From Sternotherus odoratus (Eukaryota > Chordata > Testudines > Kinosternidae): DNA of 64,000 nt. A model generated the notes under the pieces. The model was given only the letters and a program-made list of their open reading frames with translations, was not told the origin of the DNA and did no database searches. Where the stretch lies: assembly GCA_032164245.1 (NCBI GenBank), contig JAVMKO010000003.1:42224890-42288889 (forward strand), written 5' to 3'. Numbering within the stretch: position 1 is the stretch's first letter; every line of letters starts with the position of its first letter. Of this stretch, positions 23,951-33,990 are shown one piece after another. Position numbers and translations under genes: made by a program.

Positions 23951-24469
23951 GTAATTCTAAGGCACTTTATACTTATGACACCTCTTATGAGCAAGCACTC
24001 TTGTGAAAGATTTTCCCAGGGCATCTCAGCACCATTCCAGTTTCTAATATCTGGAAGTCTCCTGGATCTGTCTGGATTCTTCTTTTTATTTATACCACTC
24101 AGCCCTTTCATGGCTTTCTGATGAATGACTGGGACCAAGAGCAGTAAAAGCATTGTGGATATGGTAGCAATTGTCATGGCCTCCTTTGACAGCTGACTTC
24201 TGAATATTTCCCTGATTGAGCAAACATCTAAATTATGAGTGCCAAGGCAACTTTCCCATCCAAAGCTGTGGTCCAATTTTTCAAACTAATATTGACCAAC
24301 CTCATCATTATAAAATCTCCAAATTCTCAGAGTGCACTACCAGATTTTCTCCTTTAAGGGAATCAGAGAAAGACAACTCCAATTATTTGGGTCTCTTATG
24401 TTTCATTATTTTGTAAGCATTTAGATACCAAAGTGACAGACCCATTACGAATATCTAAATCAATGTATT

Positions 24470-24681
24470 AGAGACACAAGGTGGATGAGGTAATTATTTT
24501 TTATTGAACCACCTCTGATGGTGTGAGAGAGAAAACTTCGAGCTGACAGTACTGAAGAAGAGCTCCAAGTGAGCTGAATGGTGTGTCTTTCTCACTAACA
24601 GATGTTGGTCCAATAAAACATATCACTTTACCCACCTTGTCTCTTTAATATTCTGAGACCGACACACCTACCACAATGCAT
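24470..24681. mobile_element. Fold-back insertion of a second Penelope-like subfamily
   Basis: Left arm 'gagacacaaggtggatgaggtaat...' (from 24470) is the inverted copy of the right arm ending '...cccaccttgtctct' (to about 24648). A tail 'ttctgagaccgacacacctac' follows. These words match a second Penelope-like family in turtles ('accttgtctctctaatatcctgggaccgacacggctac'). An imperfect 13-bp duplication, AAATCAATGTATT / AAAACAATGAATT (11 of 13), lies at 24457-24469 and 24682-24694. Arms are more diverged than in the other fold-backs, so it is older. A CTGAAGA ... GAAT motif (24552-24579) lies at the junction. Confidence 0.75.
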
Positions 24682-26688
24682 AAAACAATGAATTTCTGGA
24701 ATAGATTCAATAGTAAGCAAGGTACTGTAAAACTTACACTCTGTCATGAAGAGTCAGAGTACCTATCACTCTGGGGTGATATCTGTTGATAGTCAGTATT
24801 TTTCTCACATTTACATCACATTTTACTCATTGATAATGTGTTTAATTATCTTAATTACATGTAGTCACGGTATGGGTGTGTTTCTGATCTAACTTAAATT
24901 TTTCATACTCATCAGTGGAATTCCTCCTAATCTACTTTGCTAGGAGAGGAGACTCATAGAATCCATGTTGATGATGATTGAGATTTTTTTTTCTGCCTAG
25001 TTCTTGAATCATTGAAATGTACCTACCTTTGGGTTAATGCTGCTTGTGATTTGTCCCACTTCCTTAATATTAACTTCCCTACTGCAAAATGTAATGAATG
25101 CTCTCTTTAAGTTCAGCTTACTGCCTTATTTGCACATTTTTGCAAATATTGACACTTCTTTGGATTCCATGGTTTCCAGAATAAGTCTAACTTCAAACAA
25201 GCTGAACAACAGTGATCACTAATGTACAAGAATAGCTATTCAGTTTTGCAGAGATCCTAAACTGATGAATTATGTTTCTTGAAGAGTTCCTATAAGATGG
25301 TGGAATGATTTTTGCACAGCTTCCAAAATATCAAGCTGTGTGTATTATTGAATCTGAGAGCTACAATACTTTGTGTCTGAAAAACATCAGTGTTCTTTTA
25401 TCCACTGTTTCACCTTACTACTTTTCAGAATACATACCTTCGTCTCACTAGAATCATTATTACATAGAATATTAATATGAGGACATTATAAATCCCAATA
25501 AATACATTGCAGCACAAGGATTTTGGATGGCGTCCAGAATATAATTACTTTAAAACTTACTTTAAATACTTACTTTAAATGTTCCAAAAAAATTATTCTT
25601 AGTGAAACATTGTTTTCAGATAGCTACTCACAGTGAGTGATTAGAGTAAGGCTCATTAATGCTGATCAAGTAAAAGGTCAGTTTGTCATTTCCATTGTGA
25701 AGCTTGCTTTTCAAAAGTTTATAACCTGACTTTTTCATTTGAGATCATACTAATTGTCAGCTCCTCCCAAAACATGGTTGAAAATGGGTAAAGCATTCTG
25801 CAGGTATGGAGCAATAAAATGTTTTCTTTCTAATATTTTTTAAATCATATAAATTAAAGAGAGGTATTTATTAGGGTTTTTTTAAAAAAATCAGATTTCA
25901 GCTATTTAGTCATGTAGTAGGAACCTGATTTTTATCTTTAAAAGTAATTGAAAAGTTTGTTGTGTTGCTTTGAAAAGCTACTGGGCATAGAGAGTAGACA
26001 CTTTTTTATTATGCTTTAGCTTTAGCTTTAATGGTGATAACACATCACAATGAAATTGAAATAATTCCATTGACATAGTATTATGTTAAAATTACCCACT
26101 CACTCAGACCCTCAATGAAAAACAAACTGTTGTCATTTTAAGGTGCCATTATATTGATAAATGTGAAATAGTTGCACTGACAGGCTGATTATGCTGTCAA
26201 TAAAAACATAGCATATTAACATGTTGGTTGAAGAGGGGCCATTATCTTAATAATAAGCAGGACTCATTTTTGTACTGTCATATTAACAGAGTTACTGCCA
26301 GAGCTTCCGTGATGTGGAATAGTCCATTGATTTCTGTATTTATTTTATAGCTCTGTACCTTTTAAAGGCAGATGAAATTAAATTAAGAAAACAGTTGTGA
26401 AATAAGGTTGTGTGTATTTGAAAAGGAATGAAGAAAAATATTCAGAGTAACCTATTTAACCTACTCCATATCTAACACTGCAGTCCCTAGGCATAGATGC
26501 CTAGATACCATGGTGACTGGTGCCTTAGCTAGGCCGTCCAGCATATTAGTATGTGTTTGACCTGTGTGTTTTTTTTTGGGGGGGGGGGATTTATTTTTTT
26601 ATGTTTCTTTATTTTCCCACAACCCTTTTCTGTCTACTGAAAATAGAAATATAAATAATAAATAATAATAATAAAAAAATAAATAGAA

Positions 26689-26731
26689 CTATATTATGTT
26701 CTCCCTGACATCCACAGATTGCTAGCTGCTA
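26689..26731 (+). repeat. First copy of an exact 43-bp direct repeat
   Basis: Identical, base for base, to 27978-28020; it starts CTATATTATG and ends GCTAGCTGCTA. The sequences on either side of the two copies do not match, so this is not part of a longer duplication. Confidence 0.95.
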
Positions 26732-27977
26732 CATCATTTACTGGTACTATAGCCAATCTCATTATAGTTCTCATCCTCCTTATCTTCTTGCAGCACTTAT
26801 AGAAGTCAAACTGTGAAGATATTTTTCCTAAGCAAAACAGTTTTGGCTCCCTGGCAAAATTCTCCGGCATCTGGGCTGGCAGCTTGGGAGTTGTCACTCA
26901 GACTGTCATGTCGACACATGGCTGATGAGCTCTCTGAGCTGCCGTATCCACCTACATGTCACTGTCATTTGATTCATAGATGTCATTTTCCTTTTTATGT
27001 AACTTGTGCACTTTCATTCCCTGATGAGTGTTTCCTTGCAGCCACGCCCTTGTGAGATCTGTATTTGTATTTGGGTCCTTTTGTAGCTTCATAACAGCCA
27101 AACTCTAGTACTTGGGTCAGTTGATCACTTGGGTTTTATTTTTTTGGTTTGGTTTGAGGGTTTTTTTCTGAGTCAGAGATTAAAAAGGTTCTCCACTATA
27201 CATTGAAATGCTCATTTATTCATGTGCACATGAAAAATCTATTTTGTTGTGACTAGAATCCCTACAGTTAATATATGTGCGTACTTAAGTACACATTTGG
27301 GGATGGATGAATGGTTTGATGTGATTCTGAACTCATCCAGTTGTTTTTTAAACCTGTTAATATTTGGCTTTGTTTTTATCATCTGTAGGGAAAGACTGAT
27401 ACCATAGTGAATGATAGAAAGAAGGAAAGTTTTCCTACTGAAAGTGCCATAGCTAAGAGAAAACATCAGGCTCTACTGCATAAAAAAAGAAAAAATCCCA
27501 AGGAAAATAAGCAAAATATTGTTTCTTGACTTTCATTCAAATTCTCAAGTGACTCAGTCATTCATCTAACTAGGTTAGGTCCCTCACAGTCTTCTCTAAT
27601 CTTCACTCATTTGAATAGTTTTGTGTGATCCACAAATGTTGCTACCTCACCATTCCCGCTCCTTTAAAATATATATTACAATTGAATTGCTCACAACTAC
27701 CCCTAACTAAGGGGTGACACATATCCCTGCTGCTCCAGGAGCTGCACAACAAGAACATCCCAACAGTTCCTTCCCTTCTTGCTCCAAGGAGGCAGTAATC
27801 TGTGACCAGTAATACTACAAGAAGATTATAATACATCCATTATGGCTTCAGATGACAGAGCAGCATCTTAATAGAAGTCCCTTTGCCAGGTTCATCAGAG
27901 GCAACAATGGTGGGAAACAGGGAAGTCTGGACCCCACACACCTCATTCCCCCACTTAAAAATGCCCCCCTTCCTACT

Positions 27978-28020
27978 CTATATTATGTTCTCCCTGACAT
28001 CCACAGATTGCTAGCTGCTA
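27978..28020 (+). repeat. Second copy of an exact 43-bp direct repeat
   Basis: Identical to 26689-26731, 1,289 bp away. It is followed by TAGTACCAG, the reverse complement of CTGGTACTA, which lies 11 bp beyond the end of the first copy. Confidence 0.95.
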
Positions 28021-28537
28021 GTACCAGCATAACAATTAGAGCTGCTCACAAATCAGAATGTCTAGCCTGGGCGATAGTCTAAAATATTTTGGCACATGTT
28101 AATATTTGGTTGTGGGAGTATAGTTAGGGAGGAATCATCAAGGGAAAACAAAATAATGGGCCAGTTCTACTGAGAGAGCAATAGTGTAGTGTTAGAGAGG
28201 GGCTCAGCTAATAAACCACAGCGGATTCATCAGACTAGGACAAGGGAAGGAGAGACATTTTGTGATAAAGTGTTTTGTCTTGGGGGGAGAGCATAGCCTA
28301 CGGATAGTCTAAGGGAACATGCTGGAATGTTGATGGATTATTATGGATGACTGTGATATGAATGAATGTATTGAACATGAGTTTGGTATGGTTTGATATG
28401 TCTGAACTGGCTAGAGGATTCTGGTAACAGGTTTCTCTTACTATCAGAACATCAGACTATTTGTATGGAAATTCACTAAGTGTTGAAATTGCATTTGAAT
28501 AGTTAATCAGAGATTCTCTCTTTTTCTCTCTGTATAT

Positions 28538-28752
28538 CAGGGATCTGCAACCTTGGCACGTGGGACCGCAGGGTAAGCACCCTTAGCGGGCCCTGTGGTG
28601 CTGGCCGCCACTTCACGCAGTTCCCATTGGCCCCGGACGGCGAACTGCGGCCAATGGGAGCCATGGTCGGCGAAATGGCAAGTAAACAAACCGGTGGGGC
28701 CCGCTAAGGGCGCTTACCCTGCGGTCCCACGTACCAAGGTTGCCGATCCCTG
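28538..28752. mobile_element. hAT-type MITE with 8-bp target duplication
   Basis: Ends are CAGGGATCTGCAACCTTGG and, on the right, CCAAGGTTGCCGATCCCTG, an inverted terminal repeat starting with the CAGGG common in hAT elements. The 8-bp flanks are CTGTATAT (28530-28537) and GTGTATAT (28753-28760), seven of eight matching. The 215-bp interior is GC-rich and palindromic over most of its length, for example 'accctgcggtccc' mirrored near the left end. No coding capacity. Confidence 0.88.
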
Positions 28753-28760
28753 GTGTATAT

Positions 28761-29509
28761 TTTTCAGCTTGGAAATTTGCTCATGGTCAGCCAATGGCCA
28801 GTTCACTAAGTAAATATGCAGGAAATATATAAACAGTGAGCTTGGTACTAACTGACCTAGGTCAAAATGACCCCTTTAGGATGGCACCACATTAGGGAGC
28901 TAAAGTGAATGATTGATGAGTAAGTACATGTCAACTGATCTTTGGTCTGTTCTTCGTTGTCTCTTCCAAAATATTAATTAGGAACACATTTAATGAAACA
29001 CTCACAGGGCATATTTTGAAGATATGTGACTCCTATGAGAACAAAAGATATAAATACTAACAATATCATACATTTGGTGTTAGTTCAATTATTATCTGAA
29101 GAGGTCTGTGACACTGCACGACAGAGAATCTCAGGGTCACCAACATCCTAATATGAGAGACTTTTGTAGGACTTCTGAACCAGAGGGCCTTGGGGTAACC
29201 ACAACCCTGCTTCAGGGAACATTTGACAGACCAAGTAAAAGAAAATAAAAGAAAAAAGAGGTCTGCATCTAGGACTGGTAGCTATGCCTGCTTTGTTTGC
29301 CAATCAGGCTACTGTGTAGGGCCAACAGTTACTGAGAGTTTATGCTTAAGGAATTGAGGCTTATTAGGAAGACATATTATAACCTTTTACTGCTTGTGTG
29401 ATTCTTTCTCAAATGAATTGCTGTGTATTGAGCAAACTGAATCCAAATTTTCACTGTCAATGGTAGCAATCTGCCCAGTCAAAGGCCAGTAAAGATGTGT
29501 TTCAACAGG
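28761..29509. other. Non-coding DNA, no recognised feature
   Basis: No gene or named repeat. The segment near 29090-29240 looks like an old insertion, but I cannot classify it. Confidence 0.35.
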
Positions 29510-30385
29510 ACACAGCCAGGATGACATGGCTAAAAGAGGCTTTTTGAGATGGAAATAATGTGGAAGACCTGGGAGACTACAGGATGATCTGGATTGCTTG
29601 GTAAACTGTCCCCATTGAAATAAAATGTCTTTAACAAGGCCAAATGCAAAGTCCTATATCTAGGTACAAATAATGATGGTATACTTACAGAATGGGGGAC
29701 TGTATCCTGGAAAGCAGCGAAAATTGACAAGCAATTCCCAGTGTGATGCTATGGCTAAAAGTACTAATGTGATCTTGGATATATAAATAGGGGAGCAGTG
29801 ACTAAGAGAAGGGAGATGATTTTAACTCTGTATGTGGCATTGGTGAGATGGATATTGAAATACCACATACAACTCTGATGTTTACATTTTTAAAAGGATG
29901 TTACAGAATCGAAGCACATGCAGAAAAAAGCCACAAAAATGATTTGAGGGCTAGAGAAAATGTCTTATAATGAAAAATGTAAAGAGCTCAATCTGTTTAG
30001 CTTATTCAAAAGAAGAATTAGAGGTGACTTGATTTATCTTCACAGGAAAAAATACTGGTTACTAAAGGGTGCTTTAATGTAGTGGAGAATGACATAATGA
30101 GAACCAATGATGGAAGTTGATGCCAGACAAATTCAAGTTAGAAATGAAAACACACTTTTGAACAGTGAAAGGGTTAACCATTGAAACGTTACCAAGGGAA
30201 ATGATGGCTTCTCCATCTCTTGGTGTCTTCAGATCAATCTTTCTAAAAGATATGCTTTAGTCAAACACCAGTCATTGGGCCCAGTGCAGGAGCAGTAGGG
30301 TGAAATTCTATGGCCTCTTATTCAGTAGATCAGGCTAGATGACCTGATGGTTTCTTCTCACCTTAAAGACGTGACTTTATGTACA
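29510..30385 (+). pseudogene. Long decayed CR1 LINE (ORF2 3' half and tail)
   Basis: About 880 bp of an older CR1 subfamily in sense orientation. Recognisable landmarks in order are 'caaatgcaaagtcctatatctagg' (29641), 'cttacagaatgggggact' (29685), 'gatgttacagaatcgaag', 'agccacaaaaatgattt' (29930), 'gagctcaatctgtttagct' (29985), 'ccagacaaattcaagttag' (30123), and 'ggctagatgacctgatggt' (30331), close to the 3' end. Many indels break the reading frame, and part of the RT region is deleted between 29760 and 29900. Confidence 0.85.
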
Positions 30386-31395
30386 CATATATACATGTCC
30401 AGCATAATCTACTCTGAGTCCATCTGAATAAAGAGCAACTGATGAAATGGCCAGTTTATAAAATAAATCTTGATTATAAACCATTACCTCTTTATTTAAT
30501 CTGGAAATGCAATCCAGAAATCAACTAATACCTGGCTCTTAACAGCTCTCTTCATCTTTAGATCTCAAAGTGCTTTACTAAGGAGATCAGTATAATTATC
30601 CCCATTTTACAGGAGAGAATACCGTGGCACAGTTATCATTCTAAAGATTTATCTTTACCATTATAAAATCCAATTATCTTGGGTTCTTGCTGCTTTCAAT
30701 ATTTTCACCTAAATATAGTTTGCACATTATTAAAAAATGTATTGAACTTCATGTAGTCAGATCCTTTTTGATAAGGATCCTCCAACTAAATAAATGTATA
30801 TGTTATCTCCCGAGTAATATATTAATATAATTCACCTCAGCTTACCCTGAAATAGATAAATGTCCTAAATTTCTAATTCTAGTGATTTTCTTGTGAGTCA
30901 TGCCCATTGGTCACCCTTCTGTATTGCTTCCAAACATCTTTGATTGCATCATACCCTCAGGCAGTTCAAATCAGCCATCCTCCTTTTCACCTTTTAAACT
31001 TTTTATCAGTTAGGTGTGCTGATTCAAGCGTATGTATAAATGCTTGTGCAGCATCTCTAAATTGTGTGTCACTACTGCTGCAAAATTAGAAAGTGTAGTC
31101 TTTAAAGAAAATATAAGAGAAGAGGATAAGGGAAATGGCCAAGTGCCATTTTTTAGTGTGGTTTTAAAAATAACTCCTGGAAAATATGGATTTAAAGTAT
31201 AGGCTCCTTGCACCGAATGGTCTCTAAAACAGGATATGAACTATTAAAAATCTCTAAGGAGCAAAAGAACAAAGAAGCATCAATAGAATTCACAGTCCAA
31301 AGACCCAGAAAGATGTGTCCTGCAATGCGTATATCTTCATTTTTTAAAATAGACTATGTATTCATTATTATAAATTAATGTTAATAATATAAATA
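30386..31395. other. Non-coding DNA with a MIR-like piece
   Basis: 30555-30640 ('caaagtgctttactaagg...ccccattttacaggagag') matches the conserved part of MIR-like repeats. The rest is unrecognised AT-rich sequence. Confidence 0.4.
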
Positions 31396-31764
31396 GGGCT
31401 GTCTATTAATCACAGCTAACTCACATGATTAACTAAAATTAATTATGATTAATCGCAGTTAAACATTAAAATACCAATTGAAATTTATTACATATTTTTG
31501 CATATTTTATACATTTTCAAAGATATTGATTTCTATCACAACACAGAGTACAAAATATATAGTGCTCAGTTTATATTATTATTTTTATTAAAAATATTTT
31601 CACTGTAAACATGATAAGAGAAATAGTATTTTTCAATTCAGCTCATACAAGTACTGTAGTACAACCTCTTTATTGTGAAAGTGTAACTTAAAATGCAAAT
31701 TTGTGTTACATAACTGCACTCAAAAACAAAAAACAATGCAAAACTTTACAGTCTACAAGTCCAC

Positions 31765-32320
31765 TCAGTCCTACTTCTTGTTCAGCCGATTGCTAAGACA
31801 AACAAGTTTGTTTACATTTACGGGAGATACTGCTGCCCTCTTCTTATTTACAATGTCACCTGAAAGTGAGAAAAGGCCTTCTCATGGCCCTTTTGTAGCT
31901 GGCATTGAAAGATATTTACGTGACAGATGTGCTAAATATTCACATGTTCCTTCATGCTTCAACCACCAGTCCAAAGTACATGTGTCCAGGATGATGGCAG
32001 GGTCTGCTCGATAACAATCCAAAGCATTTTCATTTTCATCATCTAAATCAAATGCCACCAGCAGAAGGTTGATTTTCTTTTTTGGTGCTTTGGGTTTTGT
32101 AGTTTCTGCATTGGAGTGTTGCTCTTTTAAGGCCTCTGAAATCATGCTCCACTCCTCATCCCTCTCAGATTTTGGAAGGCACTTCAGATTCTTAAACTCT
32201 GAGTTGAATGCTGTAGCTACTTTTAAATATCCCACATTGATACCTTCTTTGCATTTTGTCAAATCTGCAGTTAAAGTGTTCTTAAAATGAACAAGTTCTG
32301 GATCATCATCTGAGACTGCT
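31765..32320 (-). pseudogene. hAT transposase C-terminal region, left copy
   Basis: The minus-strand frame 31882-32262 encodes a 126-residue piece. It runs from an N-terminal charged segment (KKKINLLLVAF, then an acidic DLDDENEN run) to LDWWLKHEGTCEYLAHLSRKYLSMPATKGP. Immediately downstream, in an adjacent frame, the complement of 31765-31880 continues with the FSLSGD motif and then VNVNKLVCL. The order W-x-L ... LARKYLA-PAT-P-E-FS-SG ... NVNKL is the hAT dimerisation domain (hATC) signature. At least one frameshift separates the two parts. There is no zinc-finger BED domain and no catalytic core, so it cannot be active. Confidence 0.82.
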
Positions 32321-32429
32321 ATAGCATGAAATATGTGAGTAAAACAGAACAGGAAACATACATATCTCCACCAAGAACTTCAGTTGCAAATTTAAGTAAT
32401 TCATTATTATTTTTAGTGAGTATCATCAG

Positions 32430-32640
32430 GATGGAAGCCTGTCCTCTGGAATGGTGGCTGAAGCATGAAGGGGCATATGAAATTTTAGCCCATCTAGCAA
32501 ATAAATACCTTGCAATGCTGGCTACAAAAGTGCCATGTGAAAGCCTGTTCTCACTTTCAGGTGACACTGTAAATAAGAAGAAGGCAGTAGTATCTCCCTT
32601 AAATGTAAACAAACTTATTTGTATTAGTGTGACATACTGA
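32430..32640 (+). pseudogene. hAT transposase C-terminal region, right (inverted) copy
   Basis: The plus-strand frame gives RMEACPLEWWLKHEGAYEIL, then ANKYLAMLATKVPCESLFSL and SGDTVNKKKAVVSPLNVNKL. This is the hATC domain with its PxE/S-LFS-SGD and NVNKL elements. It is the mirror copy of the fragment at 31765-32000. Sequence differs at several residues (A versus P in the AT-x-P motif), so the arms have diverged since the inversion formed. Confidence 0.85.
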
Positions 32641-33059
32641 ACACTGATTCACTGAACAAAAAGTAAGACTGAATGGACTTGTAAGCACTAAAGTTTAATT
32701 TTTTTAAATTTTTGAATGCAGTTTTTTTACATAATTCTGCATTTGTAAGTTCAGCTTGCATAATAAATAGACTGCACGACTTGTATTAGGTGAATTGAAA
32801 AATACTATTTCTTTTGCTTTTTACAGTGCAAATATTTGTAATCAAAAATAAAAATAAAGTGAGCACTGAACACTATTTATTCTGTTTTGTACTTGAAATC
32901 AACATACTTAAAATGCAGAAAACAACCTAATACATTTAAGTAAATGACATTCTCTTATTGTTTAACAGCACAATTAATCACAATTATTTTTTTTCTTCAT
33001 AAGATTAATTGTGATTTTTTTAATCTCTTGATAACCCGAAATATAAGATGTTAGGTACC

Positions 33060-33170
33060 CAAAGATCTCAATGAGGATTGTGCAGTTTGTGGTACAAATA
33101 CAGGTAAAAAAACGGTTCTCATCCTACAGAGCTTACAGTCTAGAAAGTACAAAAAAACAGAAGGTTGGAG
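33060..33170 (+). repeat. Ancient interspersed repeat fragment
   Basis: 'atcctacagagcttacagtctagaaagt' is the same family as the repeat at 13690-13870, in the same orientation. Confidence 0.45.
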
Positions 33171-33189
33171 ATAGGGATCTACCACACAA

Positions 33190-33990
33190 GCAAATGAACA
33201 TAATGAAGATTGGGAAAGTTTTGTTCCTCAGCCGATTTCCCTTTACACTTCAACCGAAACATTGTTTTAGGTAAAAAATATAAAACAGACGTATTAACTA
33301 CAGAAATATAGATTTTAAGTGTTTATAAGTAATAGCAAAGAGATCAATGTTCGTTACTTAAGTAGTAAAACAAATTCACAATCTGAGTTCTATTAACTAG
33401 ACAGGATTTGAATCAAGCAGTTTCTCAGCAAGGTAAGCAGATCTCCCATATACAGATTGGAACTCTTTTCCAGCTTGGGACAACCCTCTCCCGTTCAAAG
33501 TCTTTTTCCTTCAGAAGTGCGTCCAGCTGTTGAGATAGGGAGAGAGTGAGACCAAAGTGATGATATCACTTCCCCCTTTTATAGCTTTTTCCAGCTTGCT
33601 GGAAAGATCCAGTACAGTGAAGTGAGTCAAACAATCTCCATTATATATGTGCTATCTCTGAGAGGTTTCCATTGCATGGTTCCAGGGATAATACTTGTGA
33701 GTGTGTGTATTCCACTTATGGGTCATTAGCACTGTCTGGCCTCTTCATCCTTGTACCTGAAAGGCTGCTTGTGGGTGTTCCCTAACTTCACAACGTATTT
33801 CAGTAACACATACATTGTAAAACTTCACATACAATAATGACACATACAGTCTAACAGTATATTAATATTTAACAGATCAAGACTTTTAAAATCATACCTC
33901 ACAAGGCATACCTTGTAAAAAACCTAATTATATGACAGTGGTGAATATGGGGCTGCCAGGATGTTACTTTGGGGTACAGAGTGTCACAGA
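33190..33990 (-). mobile_element. LTR retroelement fragment, minus strand (ERV/Gypsy-like)
   Basis: On the minus strand the element starts TGTGACACTCTGTACCCC (plus 33973-33990). A TATA-like 'gctataaaagggggaag' lies near plus 33570-33586, followed by a 'ctctctccctatctcaac' leader-like region and 'gtagttaatacgtctg', where a polyadenylation signal would be expected but is degraded. The pattern is that of a complete LTR. The 3' border near 33190 is uncertain and no duplication is confirmed. Confidence 0.6.

Larger units (their letters stand above)
24695..28529. other. Largely unique AT-rich non-coding DNA
   Basis: No gene recognised. Low-complexity tracts: T-run then an 11-bp G-run ending at 26588, and an AAT-rich stretch 26649-26685. 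An exact 43-bp duplication lies at 26689-26731 and 27978-28020. The block 26090-26420 is repeat-poor and could be conserved non-coding DNA (not provable here). Confidence 0.4.
31396..33037. mobile_element. hAT fold-back element (1.64 kb long inverted repeat)
   Basis: The left end 'gggctgtctattaatcacagctaac' and the right end 'ttaatctcttgataaccc' are degenerate inverted termini. Arms of about 600 bp (31396 to about 31995, and about 32430 to 33037) are inverted copies throughout, both passing through 'gattaatcgcagttaaac'-type AT-rich ends, 'caatgtcacctgaaagtgag' and its complement. Between them is a loop of about 430 bp. Each arm carries the same transposase C-terminal fragment in outward orientation. 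Flanks are AT-rich and no exact 8-bp duplication is seen. Confidence 0.88.

Noticed and set aside
31388..33045. 8-bp target duplication of the hAT fold-back
   Set aside because: TATAAATA on the left and GAAATATA on the right share only AT-rich similarity; I could not support a real duplication.
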